A stretch of 64,000 nt of DNA from Winogradskyella psychrotolerans RS-3. Its GTDB lineage: Bacteria > Bacteroidota > Bacteroidia > Flavobacteriales > Flavobacteriaceae. A model generated the notes under the pieces. It saw nothing but the letters and a program-made list of their open reading frames with translations, searched no databases and was not told where the DNA came from. How positions within the stretch are numbered: position 1 is the stretch's first letter; each line of letters starts with the position of its first letter. The stretch is from contig NZ_ATMR01000095.1 of NCBI RefSeq assembly GCF_000427335.1, forward strand, positions 62,001-126,000, written 5' to 3'. The position numbers were made by a program, and so were the translations under genes. This document shows, piece after piece, positions 8,803 through 16,815 of the stretch.

Positions 8803-8855
8803 AAAATTACAAACTGGAACTAAATCATTAATTATTGATAACTAAAATAGCCTTG

Positions 8856-8935
8856 ACCTGCAAGGTTTTGAATACCTTGTAGGTCTATAAAGCTAACAAG
8901 TCATACCTACAAGGTTAAAAAGAAACCTTGCAGGT
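8856..8935. repeat. Second type of nested palindrome (ACCTGCAAGG element)
   Basis: The outer arms ACCTGCAAGGTTT (8856-8868) and AAACCTTGCAGGT (8923-8935) are exact complements. The inner arms ACCTTGTAGGT (8874-8884) and ACCTACAAGGT (8905-8915) are also exact complements. The design, two nested stems, is the same as that of the 122-bp family, but the sequence is unrelated. The two kinds lie 18 bp apart and together fill the 312-bp gap between the PLP gene and the Imm53-like gene. It may end transcription of the PLP gene. Confidence 0.85.
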
Positions 8936-8953
8936 TATCAAGTTTTCTAGCAC

Positions 8954-9075
8954 GTCAGTTCGAGTGTTTATTGATTCGAAGTGCAACGAAGAATTAAAAA
9001 ATGTATCGAGAAGCATTCGTTTTACTGCAGGTTCTCGATACAATTTTTCAAAAAAGAAAAATCACTCGAACTGAC
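8954..9075. repeat. Nested-palindrome dispersed repeat, copy D
   Basis: 122 bp, same orientation as copies A-C, about 7 kb away. Outer arms at 8954-8966 and 9063-9075 are perfect. Inner arms are at about 9002-9012 and 9031-9042 with one change at the loop end. An ATG inside it (9001) is in frame with the downstream gene, but it only translates the repeat and is not taken as a start. Confidence 0.9.
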
Positions 9076-9114
9076 GTAATAACAAATAATCAAATTCAAT
9101 ACCTTATAACACAA

Positions 9115-9420
9115 ATGGAAATACTAGAATGGATACAAGATTGGCTTAAAGACAATGCTGATGGCGAATGGGAAAAAGGCGATGCCATTCAAATTACCAC
9201 TTTAGACAGTCCATTGGGTTGGGATGTTGAAATTGATATCTCAAAAACATCTATTGCAAATCTTGAAATCAAATGGATTCTTAACGAAAACGGAAAACAA
9301 GATTGGTATGGAGTTAAAATTCAAAACCAACGGTTTAGAGCAGCTGGTGATGCTGGTAAATTAACGTTTCTACTGAATCTTTTTAGAGAGATGATTGAAA
9401 AAATTGAAAACGAAGATTAG
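9115..9420 (+). CDS. Immunity protein 53 (Imm53)-like protein, orphan
   Basis: 101 residues from the ATG at 9115; upstream in-frame codons belong to repeat copy D. The pattern WIQDWLKDNADGEWEKG, then ITTLDSPLGWDVEIDI, a later DW, a RF near 80 and a terminal LLNLF matches my memory of the Imm53 family (PF15580), cytosolic antidotes to polymorphic toxins. No toxin gene or Rhs/CDI-like gene is adjacent. It is therefore an orphan immunity gene, perhaps kept to resist neighbours' toxins. It lies directly behind two repeat elements, a setting consistent with insertion of a cassette. Confidence 0.75.
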   Translation: MEILEWIQDWLKDNADGEWEKGDAIQITTLDSPLGWDVEIDISKTSIANLEIKWILNENGKQDWYGVKIQNQRFRAAGDAGKLTFLLNLFREMIEKIENED

Positions 9421-9521
9421 CACTTTCTTGACTAAACCTAACGTTCTTAAGGAAATAGATAACTCTCAAACCGGAAAAATCGCTTCAAAACTATAAATAA
9501 ACGTTAAATACTATTTTATAT

Positions 9522-9542
9522 CTAACCGATTGTTTAGTTTTG
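9522..9542 (+). promoter_or_regulatory. TetR operator overlapping the -7 box of the regulator gene
   Basis: CTAACCGATTGTTTAG (9522-9537) is an imperfect palindrome closely matching the operator at 10143. It overlaps the -7 box TAGTTTTG (9535-9542), 17 bp before the regulator ATG. This is the position expected for autorepression. Confidence 0.65.
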
Positions 9543-9559
9543 TCCTGTAGTTAGAAATA

Positions 9560-10123
9560 ATGGCAAGAAAAAAACAATATAATGAAGACGACGTCGTAGA
9601 AAAAGCCATGAACCTTTTTTGGAAAAATGGTTATGAAGCGACATCAATGCAAATGCTCGAAAAAGAAATGGGCATTAATAAGTTTTCGATATATTCTAGT
9701 TTTGGTAATAAACACGGTTTGTTTCTTGAAAGTTTAAAACACTATAAAACCAAAGTCAGTGCGACGTTATTAAAATTTAAAAATGGTACGAATGGAGTTG
9801 AAGACATTAAGCAGTTTTTTCACGACTCTATAAATTCCAATTTTAAAGTTGGCAATCAAAAAGGTTGTTTGGTGACTAATACGTACAACGAATTTTCTGA
9901 GAACGAAGACCAACTTATAAAAGACGAAATGACATCTTTTATGGGGAATTTAAAAGCTCTTATTATAGAAAAACTACAGATGGATGCTTCAAAAGATGAA
10001 GACACCGTTTTAAAACAAGCAAATTACTTACTCTTAGCAAAACACGGCTTAGCAGCTGCAGCAAGAGTTAACACAGCTCAAGAAATTGAAGATTATATTG
10101 AAATGACATTCAAAAATTTATAA
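9560..10123 (+). CDS. TetR/AcrR family transcriptional regulator
   Basis: 187 residues. The N-terminal DNA-binding domain shows the TetR pattern: AMNLFWKNGYEATSMQML, then a helix-turn-helix EMGINKFSIYSSFGNKHGLFLESL at about 34-57. The C-terminal ligand domain is variable; GCLVTNTYNEF near 110 is typical of the YxaF/TetR_C subgroup, which is often linked to oxidoreductase genes. It is followed by a carboxymuconolactone-decarboxylase-like gene whose promoter carries the same palindrome as the regulator's own, so it should repress itself and that cluster. The inducer is unknown. Confidence 0.9.
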   Translation: MARKKQYNEDDVVEKAMNLFWKNGYEATSMQMLEKEMGINKFSIYSSFGNKHGLFLESLKHYKTKVSATLLKFKNGTNGVEDIKQFFHDSINSNFKVGNQKGCLVTNTYNEFSENEDQLIKDEMTSFMGNLKALIIEKLQMDASKDEDTVLKQANYLLLAKHGLAAAARVNTAQEIEDYIEMTFKNL

Positions 10124-10142
10124 TCCTTTTTTTGGCAAATAA

Positions 10143-10158
10143 CTAAACGAACGTTTAG
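10143..10158 (+). promoter_or_regulatory. TetR operator before the peroxidase-related gene
   Basis: CTAAACGAACGTTTAG has 7-bp perfect arms (CTAAACG/CGTTTAG) around AA. It shares most positions with the operator at 9522 and lies 37 bp before the ATG at 10196. A weak -7-like TAAATTTA (10160-10167) follows directly. Confidence 0.65.
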
Positions 10159-10195
10159 ATAAATTTAACATTTACAAATAATAAAAAGAAAAATT

Positions 10196-10759
10196 ATGAC
10201 AACTTTAAAAATTCACAATATCGAAAGCGCACCAGAAGACAGTAAAGCATTATTAGAGAACTCTCAAAAAGCTTACGGAATGATTCCTGGTTTACATGGC
10301 GTTTTAGCTGGAGCACCAAAAATATTAGAAGCTTACCAAACTTTACACCAATTATTTGTTGACTCTTCATTTAACGAAGAAGAATTAACAGTGGTGTGGC
10401 AAACTATCAACGTAGAACACGCTTGTCATTATTGTGTTCCTGCACATACAGGTATCGCAAAAATGATGAAAGTAGATGACGCTATCACAGAAGCATTACG
10501 TAATGAAACACCACTTGAAAGTTCAAAATTAGAAGCTTTACGTACCTTAACATTAACTATTGTTAGAAATCGTGGTTATGTAACTCAAGATGATTTAGAT
10601 GCATTTTATGCTGTTGGTTATGGTGAAGCACAAGTATTAGAGATCATCTTAGGCTTATCTCAAAAAACAATAAGTAACTATGTAAATCATATTGCAAATA
10701 CACCTGTAGATGCCGGATTTAAAGCATTTACATGGTCTAAAGAGAATGTGGCTAAATAA
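10196..10759 (+). CDS. Carboxymuconolactone decarboxylase/AhpD-like peroxidase-related protein
   Basis: 187 residues of the all-helical AhpD/CMD fold. The active-site motif EHACHYCVPAH at about 77-87 provides the ExxCxxC...H arrangement of AhpD-like alkylhydroperoxidases, where the two Cys cycle between thiol and disulfide. Length fits the uncharacterised peroxidase-related group. It lies under a TetR operator and is followed by a strong terminator, so it is probably transcribed mainly alone. Likely a cytoplasmic thiol peroxidase or reductase induced by a reactive compound; the substrate is unknown. Confidence 0.85.
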   Translation: MTTLKIHNIESAPEDSKALLENSQKAYGMIPGLHGVLAGAPKILEAYQTLHQLFVDSSFNEEELTVVWQTINVEHACHYCVPAHTGIAKMMKVDDAITEALRNETPLESSKLEALRTLTLTIVRNRGYVTQDDLDAFYAVGYGEAQVLEIILGLSQKTISNYVNHIANTPVDAGFKAFTWSKENVAK

Positions 10760-10796
10760 TCCCTATAAACCAAGCCACAGGTTGATTAATAGCTTT

Positions 10797-10822
10797 AAAC
10801 CTTCCGTTGATTCGGAAGGTTT
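10797..10822 (+). terminator. Intrinsic terminator after the CMD-like gene
   Basis: AAACCTTCCG (10797-10806) pairs exactly with CGGAAGGTTT (10813-10822) around a 6-base loop, followed by a T-rich stretch. It separates the TetR target from the EthD gene, so downstream genes need read-through or another promoter. Confidence 0.75.
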
Positions 10823-10845
10823 ATTAATCTTTAAAAATTAATATT

Positions 10846-11172
10846 ATGATAAAAGTTTCTGTAATGTACCCTAATAGTAAAGACGTACAATTTGATACGG
10901 ACTACTACCAAAATAAGCACTTACCAATGGTTACAAAACTTATTGGTAACGCCTTAAAAGGATTAGAGTTAGATTTGGGTATCGCAAGTAGAGTTCCAGG
11001 AGAATCTGCTCCTTATGTTGCTATTGCACATTTATTATTTGATGATGTAGCGTCTTTTCAAGAGGCTTTTGGCCCTCATGCAGCGACCTTTGCTGCTGAT
11101 GTAAAAAATTATAGTAATGTACAGGCAGAGCTTCAAATTAGTAAATTGGTTATCTTTAAAACTAAAGACTAG
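10846..11172 (+). CDS. EthD family protein
   Basis: 108 residues with the EthD/dimeric ferredoxin-like alpha-beta barrel pattern: IKVSVMYPN at the N terminus, DTDYYQNKHLPMV at about 18-30 with the conserved Tyr-x-x-x-His, and a late F-x-x-A-F-G-PHAATFAADV. EthD proteins are small cytosolic dimers. One member is needed for ethyl tert-butyl ether degradation, but most have no proven reaction. It lies in the TetR-linked redox cluster after a terminator and 19 bp before the next gene. Confidence 0.85.
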   Translation: MIKVSVMYPNSKDVQFDTDYYQNKHLPMVTKLIGNALKGLELDLGIASRVPGESAPYVAIAHLLFDDVASFQEAFGPHAATFAADVKNYSNVQAELQISKLVIFKTKD

Positions 11173-11191
11173 TAATTATAAAGGTGTTTAA

Positions 11192-11863
11192 ATGAAAATT
11201 GAAGGGGAAACGATAAAACAAATAGCCAATAAGAGCTTCCAAGCCGTTTTTAGAACTACTACGGAAACGCCTGGCTTTATCCACCTAGTTTTCAGAAAAA
11301 AAGAATTAACACCTTATGAATTCAGGTCTATTATGATAGACCTAAAAAAAGAATTATCAAAACTTAGTGTTTCAAAATTCAATAAAAAACTAAGCTATCA
11401 TTGGCTAGTTCGATTTGATCAGCAGGTGACTACACCTTTTCATGTAGATAATGCTGCAGATCAATCTATATTAATGCTGGGTTACGAACCTAGCGCTATT
11501 AAAAGTGAATTGCACATAGCGGATTATTATACTTACGCTAATAAAGCCTTTGAAGCACCTGAAGATTATTTCAATAATTTTTCACCTGTTTTTAAAGATA
11601 ATGAGGACGTATTATTACCTTTTATTTCAAAATTAAAGTTAGTTAATATGAATAATTATTTTATTCTTATAATTAATAATAGCAGTCCGAAACCTGATGT
11701 CGATACGTTAGGTGTTTTTCATAAAGCTCTAATTATAAATAAAGATTTAAATAAAAGCAGAATAGTTAACTCTATGGTTTTAAATGTAGTGCAAAAAGAT
11801 CAAGTTACAGAAGATGAACAAAGGGAAAATAGCTTTCTAAATACTAATCTAATTAGCAAATAA
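11192..11863 (+). CDS. Uncharacterised protein with a possible 2-oxoglutarate-oxygenase-like metal triad
   Basis: 223 residues, soluble, with no signal peptide. I do not recognise it securely. The central TPFHVDNAADQSILMLGYEP carries an H-x-D pair, and a later GVFHKALIINKDLNKSRIV supplies a His and, about ten residues on, an Arg. This H-x-D...H...R order is what a double-stranded beta-helix iron/2-oxoglutarate dioxygenase shows. No close family is claimed. It lies 19 bp behind ethD and 50 bp before the FrnE-like gene, so it belongs to the same detoxification cluster. Confidence 0.6.
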   Translation: MKIEGETIKQIANKSFQAVFRTTTETPGFIHLVFRKKELTPYEFRSIMIDLKKELSKLSVSKFNKKLSYHWLVRFDQQVTTPFHVDNAADQSILMLGYEPSAIKSELHIADYYTYANKAFEAPEDYFNNFSPVFKDNEDVLLPFISKLKLVNMNNYFILIINNSSPKPDVDTLGVFHKALIINKDLNKSRIVNSMVLNVVQKDQVTEDEQRENSFLNTNLISK

Positions 11864-11913
11864 TAAAATTAGTATAACGGATACATATATAAAGTTTAAT
11901 TAAAAATAAAAAC

Positions 11914-12570
11914 ATGGCAAATAAATTAAAAATAGATATCGTTTCAGATGTCGTTTGTCCTTGGTGTACCATTGGTTACAAACGTTTAGAAAAAGCGATT
12001 TCAGAATTAGGAATTGAAGACCAAATAGATATAGAATGGCAACCTTTTGAGTTGAATCCTAATATGCCAGCCGAAGGTCAGAATGTGATAGAACACATTA
12101 CTGAAAAATACGGTTCGACTTTAGATCAACAAAGAGCATCGCAACAACATATGGCAGATGCTGGTGAAGAATTAGGTTTTAAATTCGACTATTTTGATGA
12201 GATGCGTATGGTTAACACCTTTGATGCTCATATTTTATTAGAATATGCTAAAGACTTCGGGAAACAAACCGAATTAAAAATGGCATTCACTAAAGCGTTT
12301 TTTAGCGACAGAAAAGATGTGTCTAAAAAAGACGTCTTAAAAGAGACACTTTTAAGTGTTGGTTTAAACGCAGATGAAGCCTTAGCAAAATTGGATAGCG
12401 AAGACGCACGATTAGAAGTAAGAGAAAAACAAGATTATTGGAAAAATTTGGGTGTAAACTCTGTTCCAACAATTGTGTTTAACAGAAAAAGTGCCGTTAC
12501 CGGTGCGCAACCTGTAGATACCTTTAAACAAGTGTTAACTGAATTAATTGCTGAGCAGAAATCCATCTAA
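11914..12570 (+). CDS. DsbA family oxidoreductase, FrnE-like
   Basis: 218 residues with a thioredoxin-fold start (KIDIVSDVVCPWCTIGYKRL) carrying the CPWC active site at about residues 15-18, a helical insert, and the cis-Pro region VNSVPTIVFNRKSAVTGAQP near 180-199. There is no signal peptide, so it works in the cytoplasm like other FrnE proteins (2-hydroxychromene-2-carboxylate isomerase/DsbA superfamily) that handle disulfides under oxidative stress. Position after AhpD-like and EthD genes fits a redox-stress cluster. Confidence 0.9.
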   Translation: MANKLKIDIVSDVVCPWCTIGYKRLEKAISELGIEDQIDIEWQPFELNPNMPAEGQNVIEHITEKYGSTLDQQRASQQHMADAGEELGFKFDYFDEMRMVNTFDAHILLEYAKDFGKQTELKMAFTKAFFSDRKDVSKKDVLKETLLSVGLNADEALAKLDSEDARLEVREKQDYWKNLGVNSVPTIVFNRKSAVTGAQPVDTFKQVLTELIAEQKSI

Positions 12571-12622
12571 CGCAGCAGTTCGCTATATTCAAATTATTTA
12601 TATAAAAACCGAAAGCATAATA

Positions 12623-13420
12623 ATGAAAAACAACAGAAGGAATTTTATTAAAAATTTAGGAATTATGGGTACAACAGGAATGTTAATGCCTAACTTAGTA
12701 TTAGGAAACACACAAGAAAATAAAAACATTATGACAAACACAACACGACCTAAAGTATTATTTTTTGATGTTAACGAAACGCTTTTAGACCTTACCCAAA
12801 TGAAAAAGCAAGTTGGTGAAGCGCTAAATGGTAGAGAAGATTTATTATCGCTTTGGTTTACTACGATGTTACAATATTCATTAGTAACTACCGCAAGTGG
12901 ACAATACGAACACTTTGGTAATATTGGTGCAGCAGCATTACAAATGGTGGCCGCAAATAATGACATTTCAATTTCTGAAAAAGAAGCTCGAAACGTCATC
13001 GTAAATTCTTTAAGAGGATTACCAGCACATCCAGACGTAAAAGCAGCCCTAACGCAACTAAAGGCAGACGGTTATAAATTAGTGTCCTTCACTAATTCAT
13101 CTAACGAAGGTGTAAAAAAACAATTTGAAAGTGCCGGATTAACCGACTTTTTTGATGAACGTTTAAGCGTGGAAGATATAGGAAAATTTAAACCATTTAC
13201 AGATGCCTACACTTGGGCAGCACGTAAAATGGGTGTAAAACCAGAAGAATGTATGCTAATCGCAGCACATGGTTGGGATGTTGCCGGAGCCGTTTGGGCT
13301 GGTTGGAGAGCTGCATTTATCAGCAGACCTGGTCAACAATTATTTCCATTAGCACCAAAAACTGAAATTGTAGAATCAGATTTACAAAAGGTGGCTGATG
13401 TTTTGGTGACTTATAAATAA
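12623..13420 (+). CDS. Haloacid dehalogenase type II with a Tat-like signal peptide
   Basis: 265 residues from the ATG at 12623; the frame upstream runs into the previous gene. The N terminus NNRRNFIKNLGIMGTTGML has the twin-Arg RRxFIK consensus and a hydrophobic region, so export in folded form is predicted, which is unusual for this family. The HAD core begins at VLFFDVNETLLDL (the nucleophile Asp in DVNET), continues with the motif II region SFTNSSNEG and a Lys in GKFKPFTDAYTWAA, and ends with a motif IV-like AAHGWDVAGA. It should hydrolyse a 2-haloacid or act as a related phosphatase. It ends before a strong terminator. Confidence 0.85.
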   Translation: MKNNRRNFIKNLGIMGTTGMLMPNLVLGNTQENKNIMTNTTRPKVLFFDVNETLLDLTQMKKQVGEALNGREDLLSLWFTTMLQYSLVTTASGQYEHFGNIGAAALQMVAANNDISISEKEARNVIVNSLRGLPAHPDVKAALTQLKADGYKLVSFTNSSNEGVKKQFESAGLTDFFDERLSVEDIGKFKPFTDAYTWAARKMGVKPEECMLIAAHGWDVAGAVWAGWRAAFISRPGQQLFPLAPKTEIVESDLQKVADVLVTYK

Positions 13421-13455
13421 AGTATCTATTGAAAAAGAAAATGATTTACTAAATG

Positions 13456-13484
13456 ACAAAGGAGCTTCAATAAAGCTCCTTTGT
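13456..13484. terminator. Bidirectional terminator between convergent genes
   Basis: ACAAAGGAGCTT (13456-13467) and AAGCTCCTTTGT (13473-13484) are exact 12-bp complements with a 5-base loop. It lies between the HAD gene and the converging membrane protein gene and can serve both. Confidence 0.8.
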
Positions 13485-13519
13485 TGCTTTAAAATATTAA
13501 GCTTTGTAATTACAAGCAC

Positions 13520-14920
13520 TTATTCAAAACGTTCCGTAATGCGAAACGGATACTCCTTTGTAATTCTATCTCTTTCTTCATAAAGTTTATCATCACGGCT
13601 AAATATATTTTTTCGAATCTGAGCATCTATCTCTTCATAATTTTCAGTCGCTCTTAATTCCCATACTGAGATTTTATGAGCAGATAACACATCAATATAA
13701 TCTTGATAGGTTACATTATCTCCATAAATATATTCCATAATAGATGATTCATTAATATGACTTTTGAGCTTTTCAGGAAGCATATATAGTGGAATCTCAC
13801 GATTATCAATTTTAATCCCTTCTGAAATATAAACGCTTAATGTATCTTGAAACTTCTGATCTTTATAAAAATCCCAACCTGGAACTCTAGGTGGTTTTCC
13901 GATTCTTGTAAAAGCTTCTTGTAAGGAAGGAGAAATACGTTTGTCCAATTCATTATTATAATAGCTTTCCGTCAATTCATCATTATTAGCTACTTCATAG
14001 ACCAATCTCCATTGATTCATTTCCAAAAGTTGAAGTTCAAATTCTTTAATATACTTAATAGGTATATTTCTATTTGCCCGTAATCGTACTAGCGTTCGAC
14101 TAGAATAATACTGGCCCTCATTAAAATCTAATATTAATCTATATAAATCAGACCATTCTATTTGTTCATTTGCTTCATTAAATAAGCAAACGAGATGCTT
14201 CGAATCAAAATCCATTTTAATGACTAAATTATCATAAGAGTATCTACGATAGTTATCATTGAGGTATACACTAGACGGTACATCCACTGTTGGGTTTGAA
14301 GCCATCATGGACGCATCCAAAGATTTATAATCTATAAAATAAACACGACTAAGCATAAAAGTAAGCACTACAAAAACTATCAAATGAATACTTTGAATTT
14401 TCCAACGGTTATTTTTTATAACGGTTATCAGTGTTTTCCAACTATCTAAATAAAGTACTATGACCAATAAGATTGAAGGCCATAAAAATGTATCGATAAA
14501 TTTCGAGCCCATAAATTGAGAAGCAAAAACACAAAATAGAAACCAAATTTTTGTAAACCAATGAAGAAAAGTTGCCCCTAAAAAAGCTTGGTCATTAAGA
14601 ACTCTATTGCGCTTATTGTTTCTTCTTGAAAATGCTTTTTGAGGCCTAGAAAACAAATAGCTAATACCAATAGAATTTCCTATAACCATTGAAATTGCAG
14701 CGAAGAATAAATTGTATAATTGTCTTTCAGATTCAGGAATTATAACGGGTCTATTCTCAAAATTAAGAAATAGCATCCTATCCGTTTCTCGCAAAACATC
14801 ATAAAAACTGTAGAGTATAATCGCAGATAATAATCCAATAATAAATGACAAAACAATTCTCTTCTTAGAAATTGATTTGAAGTTTACATGTGAATCATAG
14901 AAAATACGATTAAATTTCAT
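13520..14920 (-). CDS. Uncharacterised membrane protein with large C-terminal soluble domain
   Basis: 466 residues. The first 220 contain about five hydrophobic helices, the first after a basic SKKRIVLSF. After a final helix ending near YFIDYKSLD, residues 220-466 are hydrophilic and rich in Asn, Tyr and charged residues. A segment LVCLFNEANEQIEWSDLYRL with following VRLRANRNIPIKYIKEFELQ has an alternating strand-helix look similar to the periplasmic domain of ExbD, but this is weak. No catalytic motif is seen. Monocistronic; function unknown. Confidence 0.75.
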   Translation of the reverse strand: MKFNRIFYDSHVNFKSISKKRIVLSFIIGLLSAIILYSFYDVLRETDRMLFLNFENRPVIIPESERQLYNLFFAAISMVIGNSIGISYLFSRPQKAFSRRNNKRNRVLNDQAFLGATFLHWFTKIWFLFCVFASQFMGSKFIDTFLWPSILLVIVLYLDSWKTLITVIKNNRWKIQSIHLIVFVVLTFMLSRVYFIDYKSLDASMMASNPTVDVPSSVYLNDNYRRYSYDNLVIKMDFDSKHLVCLFNEANEQIEWSDLYRLILDFNEGQYYSSRTLVRLRANRNIPIKYIKEFELQLLEMNQWRLVYEVANNDELTESYYNNELDKRISPSLQEAFTRIGKPPRVPGWDFYKDQKFQDTLSVYISEGIKIDNREIPLYMLPEKLKSHINESSIMEYIYGDNVTYQDYIDVLSAHKISVWELRATENYEEIDAQIRKNIFSRDDKLYEERDRITKEYPFRITERFE

Positions 14921-15028
14921 AAATAATAAGTTCTAACATATCAGTCTTATAAAAAGAATAATTGTTACGTCCTACGATTCAAAAAGTCAATGATTATGAT
15001 ATTCTGTTACAGGATAAGAATGACAAAT

Positions 15029-16384
15029 CTATTTAATCAAATTCTTCACCTCATCAAAATCCAAACCACCATAATTCCCAGAACTCATTAATAACAACGA
15101 TTTATTATCAAAATTTTGTTCGAATAAGAAGTTTTTAAAATCTTCTGGATTGGTGTAAATGATTAAATCATCGCGCTCAAAAGCATTCGCGATTTGCTCT
15201 TTGGTAACTTCTTCTAATTTCTTAATTTCAACCGCATGTGGAGAATAGAAAACGACCGCTACATCTGCAGCATCTAAAGCTCCTTTATATTCTTTTAGAA
15301 ATTCGGCATTAAGGCTGCTATAGGTATGCAATTCTAAACAAGCGACTAAAGTTCTGTCGCTGTATTGTTCTTTAACCGCTTTCGTTGTGGCTTCTACTTT
15401 ACTCGGTGAGTGCGCAAAATCTTTATAAGCGACACTTGTCTTAGATTCAGCAATCTTCTCTAAACGTTTGCTGGCTCCTTTAAAGGTTGAAATGGCTTCG
15501 TAGAAATCATCTTCATCAATGCCCATATGTTGGCAAATCCATTTGGCACCAGCTAAATTATTTAAGTTGTGCGCACCAAAGACTTCAATTGGCATTGGCC
15601 CTTCTGGAGTTTCTAATAAGGTTTCACCATTTTCAACGGTGTATTCTGGAGTTTTGTAGGCTATTTTTCGAATCTGATTTTCGGAAGCTTCCACGACACG
15701 CTTTACTTCAGGATCTTCTTCGTTATAATTAATACTTCCACCTGTGACAATAGAATCTACAAATATGCTAAACTGCTCCACGTAATTTTCATACGTTGGA
15801 AACACATTAATATGATCCCAAGCAATACCACTTAACAAGGCAATATTAGGTTTATATAAATGAAATTTTGGTCGTAAGTCAATTGGTGAACTTAAATATT
15901 CATCTCCTTCTAAAACGATAAAATCATTGTTTTCCGTGAGTTTTACCATCACATCAAAACCGTCCAATTGTGCACCAACCATATAATCCACATCACGATC
16001 GTGATAATGCATTACATGTAAAATCATGGAAGTAATCGTTGTTTTTCCATGACTTCCTCCAATAACCACACGTGTTTTATTTTTGGCTTGTTCGAATAGA
16101 AATTCAGGATAACTGTAGATTTTTAAACCGAGTTCTTGAGCTTTTAGCAATTCCGGATTATCAGCTTTAGCATGCATTCCTAAAACGATAGCTTCTAAAT
16201 CTGAAGTAATTTTTTCAGGATACCAACCAAAAGCCTCAGGCAATAACCCTTTAGCATCTAATCTCGATTTTGAAGGTTCGAAAATAGTATCGTCGCTTCC
16301 TGTAACTTTGTAACCTTTATTGTGAAGTGCTAAGGCTAAATTGTGCATTGCTGCACCACCAATAGCGATAAAATGTACGTTCAT
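15029..16384 (-). CDS. mpl: UDP-N-acetylmuramate:tripeptide ligase Mpl (murein peptide recycling)
   Basis: 451 residues of the Mur ligase family. The N-terminal Rossmann domain starts VHFIAIGGAAMHNLALAL, the central domain has the ATP loop GGSHGKTTITSM (about 108-119), a Glu-rich VLEGDEYLSS and WDHINVFPTY, and the C-terminal domain includes KDFAHSPSKVEATTKAV and LELHTYSSLN. The GDEYxS and HSP motifs distinguish Mpl from MurC. Mpl joins recycled L-Ala-gamma-D-Glu-meso-DAP to UDP-MurNAc in the cytoplasm. Length matches the family (about 450). It implies DAP-type peptidoglycan with recycling. Confidence 0.92.
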   Translation of the reverse strand: MNVHFIAIGGAAMHNLALALHNKGYKVTGSDDTIFEPSKSRLDAKGLLPEAFGWYPEKITSDLEAIVLGMHAKADNPELLKAQELGLKIYSYPEFLFEQAKNKTRVVIGGSHGKTTITSMILHVMHYHDRDVDYMVGAQLDGFDVMVKLTENNDFIVLEGDEYLSSPIDLRPKFHLYKPNIALLSGIAWDHINVFPTYENYVEQFSIFVDSIVTGGSINYNEEDPEVKRVVEASENQIRKIAYKTPEYTVENGETLLETPEGPMPIEVFGAHNLNNLAGAKWICQHMGIDEDDFYEAISTFKGASKRLEKIAESKTSVAYKDFAHSPSKVEATTKAVKEQYSDRTLVACLELHTYSSLNAEFLKEYKGALDAADVAVVFYSPHAVEIKKLEEVTKEQIANAFERDDLIIYTNPEDFKNFLFEQNFDNKSLLLMSSGNYGGLDFDEVKNLIK

Positions 16385-16569
16385 AGTATCCTTAAATGTA
16401 TACCGTAAAAATACTATAAGTTTTTTGAAATTAGAAGAACTAAAAGCTTTACCTCTCTGTTGATTTAAGAGAGTTAATTGATGGAATTAAATATGTGTGA
16501 ATAACATCAACCTACGATTACACTATATTGAGCTATATACTGAAACGGACGTAAAAGAAAGTTTTTTCG

Positions 16570-16577
16570 TAAATTTG
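16570..16577 (+). promoter_or_regulatory. -7 box for the toxin-antitoxin operon
   Basis: TAAATTTG fits TAnnTTTG, 16 bp before the antitoxin ATG. Confidence 0.55.
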
Positions 16578-16593
16578 TTTAAAAGATTACAAC

Positions 16594-16812
16594 ATGGATA
16601 TTCAAGCAACAAAACTGGAATTATTGAAAATCATATTAGAAAATGAAAATTCTGAATTTATTCAACGTGTATCTGATTTCGTAAAAAACGAGAAAAAAGA
16701 CTTTTGGGATGAATTAAGTTCGTCTGAGCAAAATGAAATTGAAAAAGGCATTGAAGATCTTAACCAAGGTAAAAGAATTTCTTATGATTCTTTTTTGAAG
16801 AAAATTTCATAG
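16594..16812 (+). CDS. Antitoxin of a ParE-type toxin-antitoxin pair
   Basis: 72 residues, acidic and helical. The second half (FWDELSSSEQNEIEKGIEDLNQGKRISYDSFLKK) is the helix-then-arm layout of small Phd/ParD-like antitoxins in Bacteroidota: a WDEL-SxxQ-IEKGIEDL-xG core followed by a C-terminal toxin-binding arm. There is no obvious ribbon-helix-helix at the N terminus, so DNA binding may rely on the complex. The stop lies 3 bp before the toxin start. Confidence 0.82.
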   Translation: MDIQATKLELLKIILENENSEFIQRVSDFVKNEKKDFWDELSSSEQNEIEKGIEDLNQGKRISYDSFLKKIS

Positions 16813-16815
16813 AAA

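Noticed and set aside
9001-9114. N-terminal extension of the Imm53-like gene from ATG 9001
   Set aside because: These codons lie in repeat copy D; the same peptide-like translation appears from copy C, and the Imm53 pattern begins at 9115.
12598-12999. 133-residue minus-strand ORF opposite the dehalogenase gene
   Set aside because: It is an antisense shadow of the Tat-signal/HAD coding sequence without its own domain or promoter.
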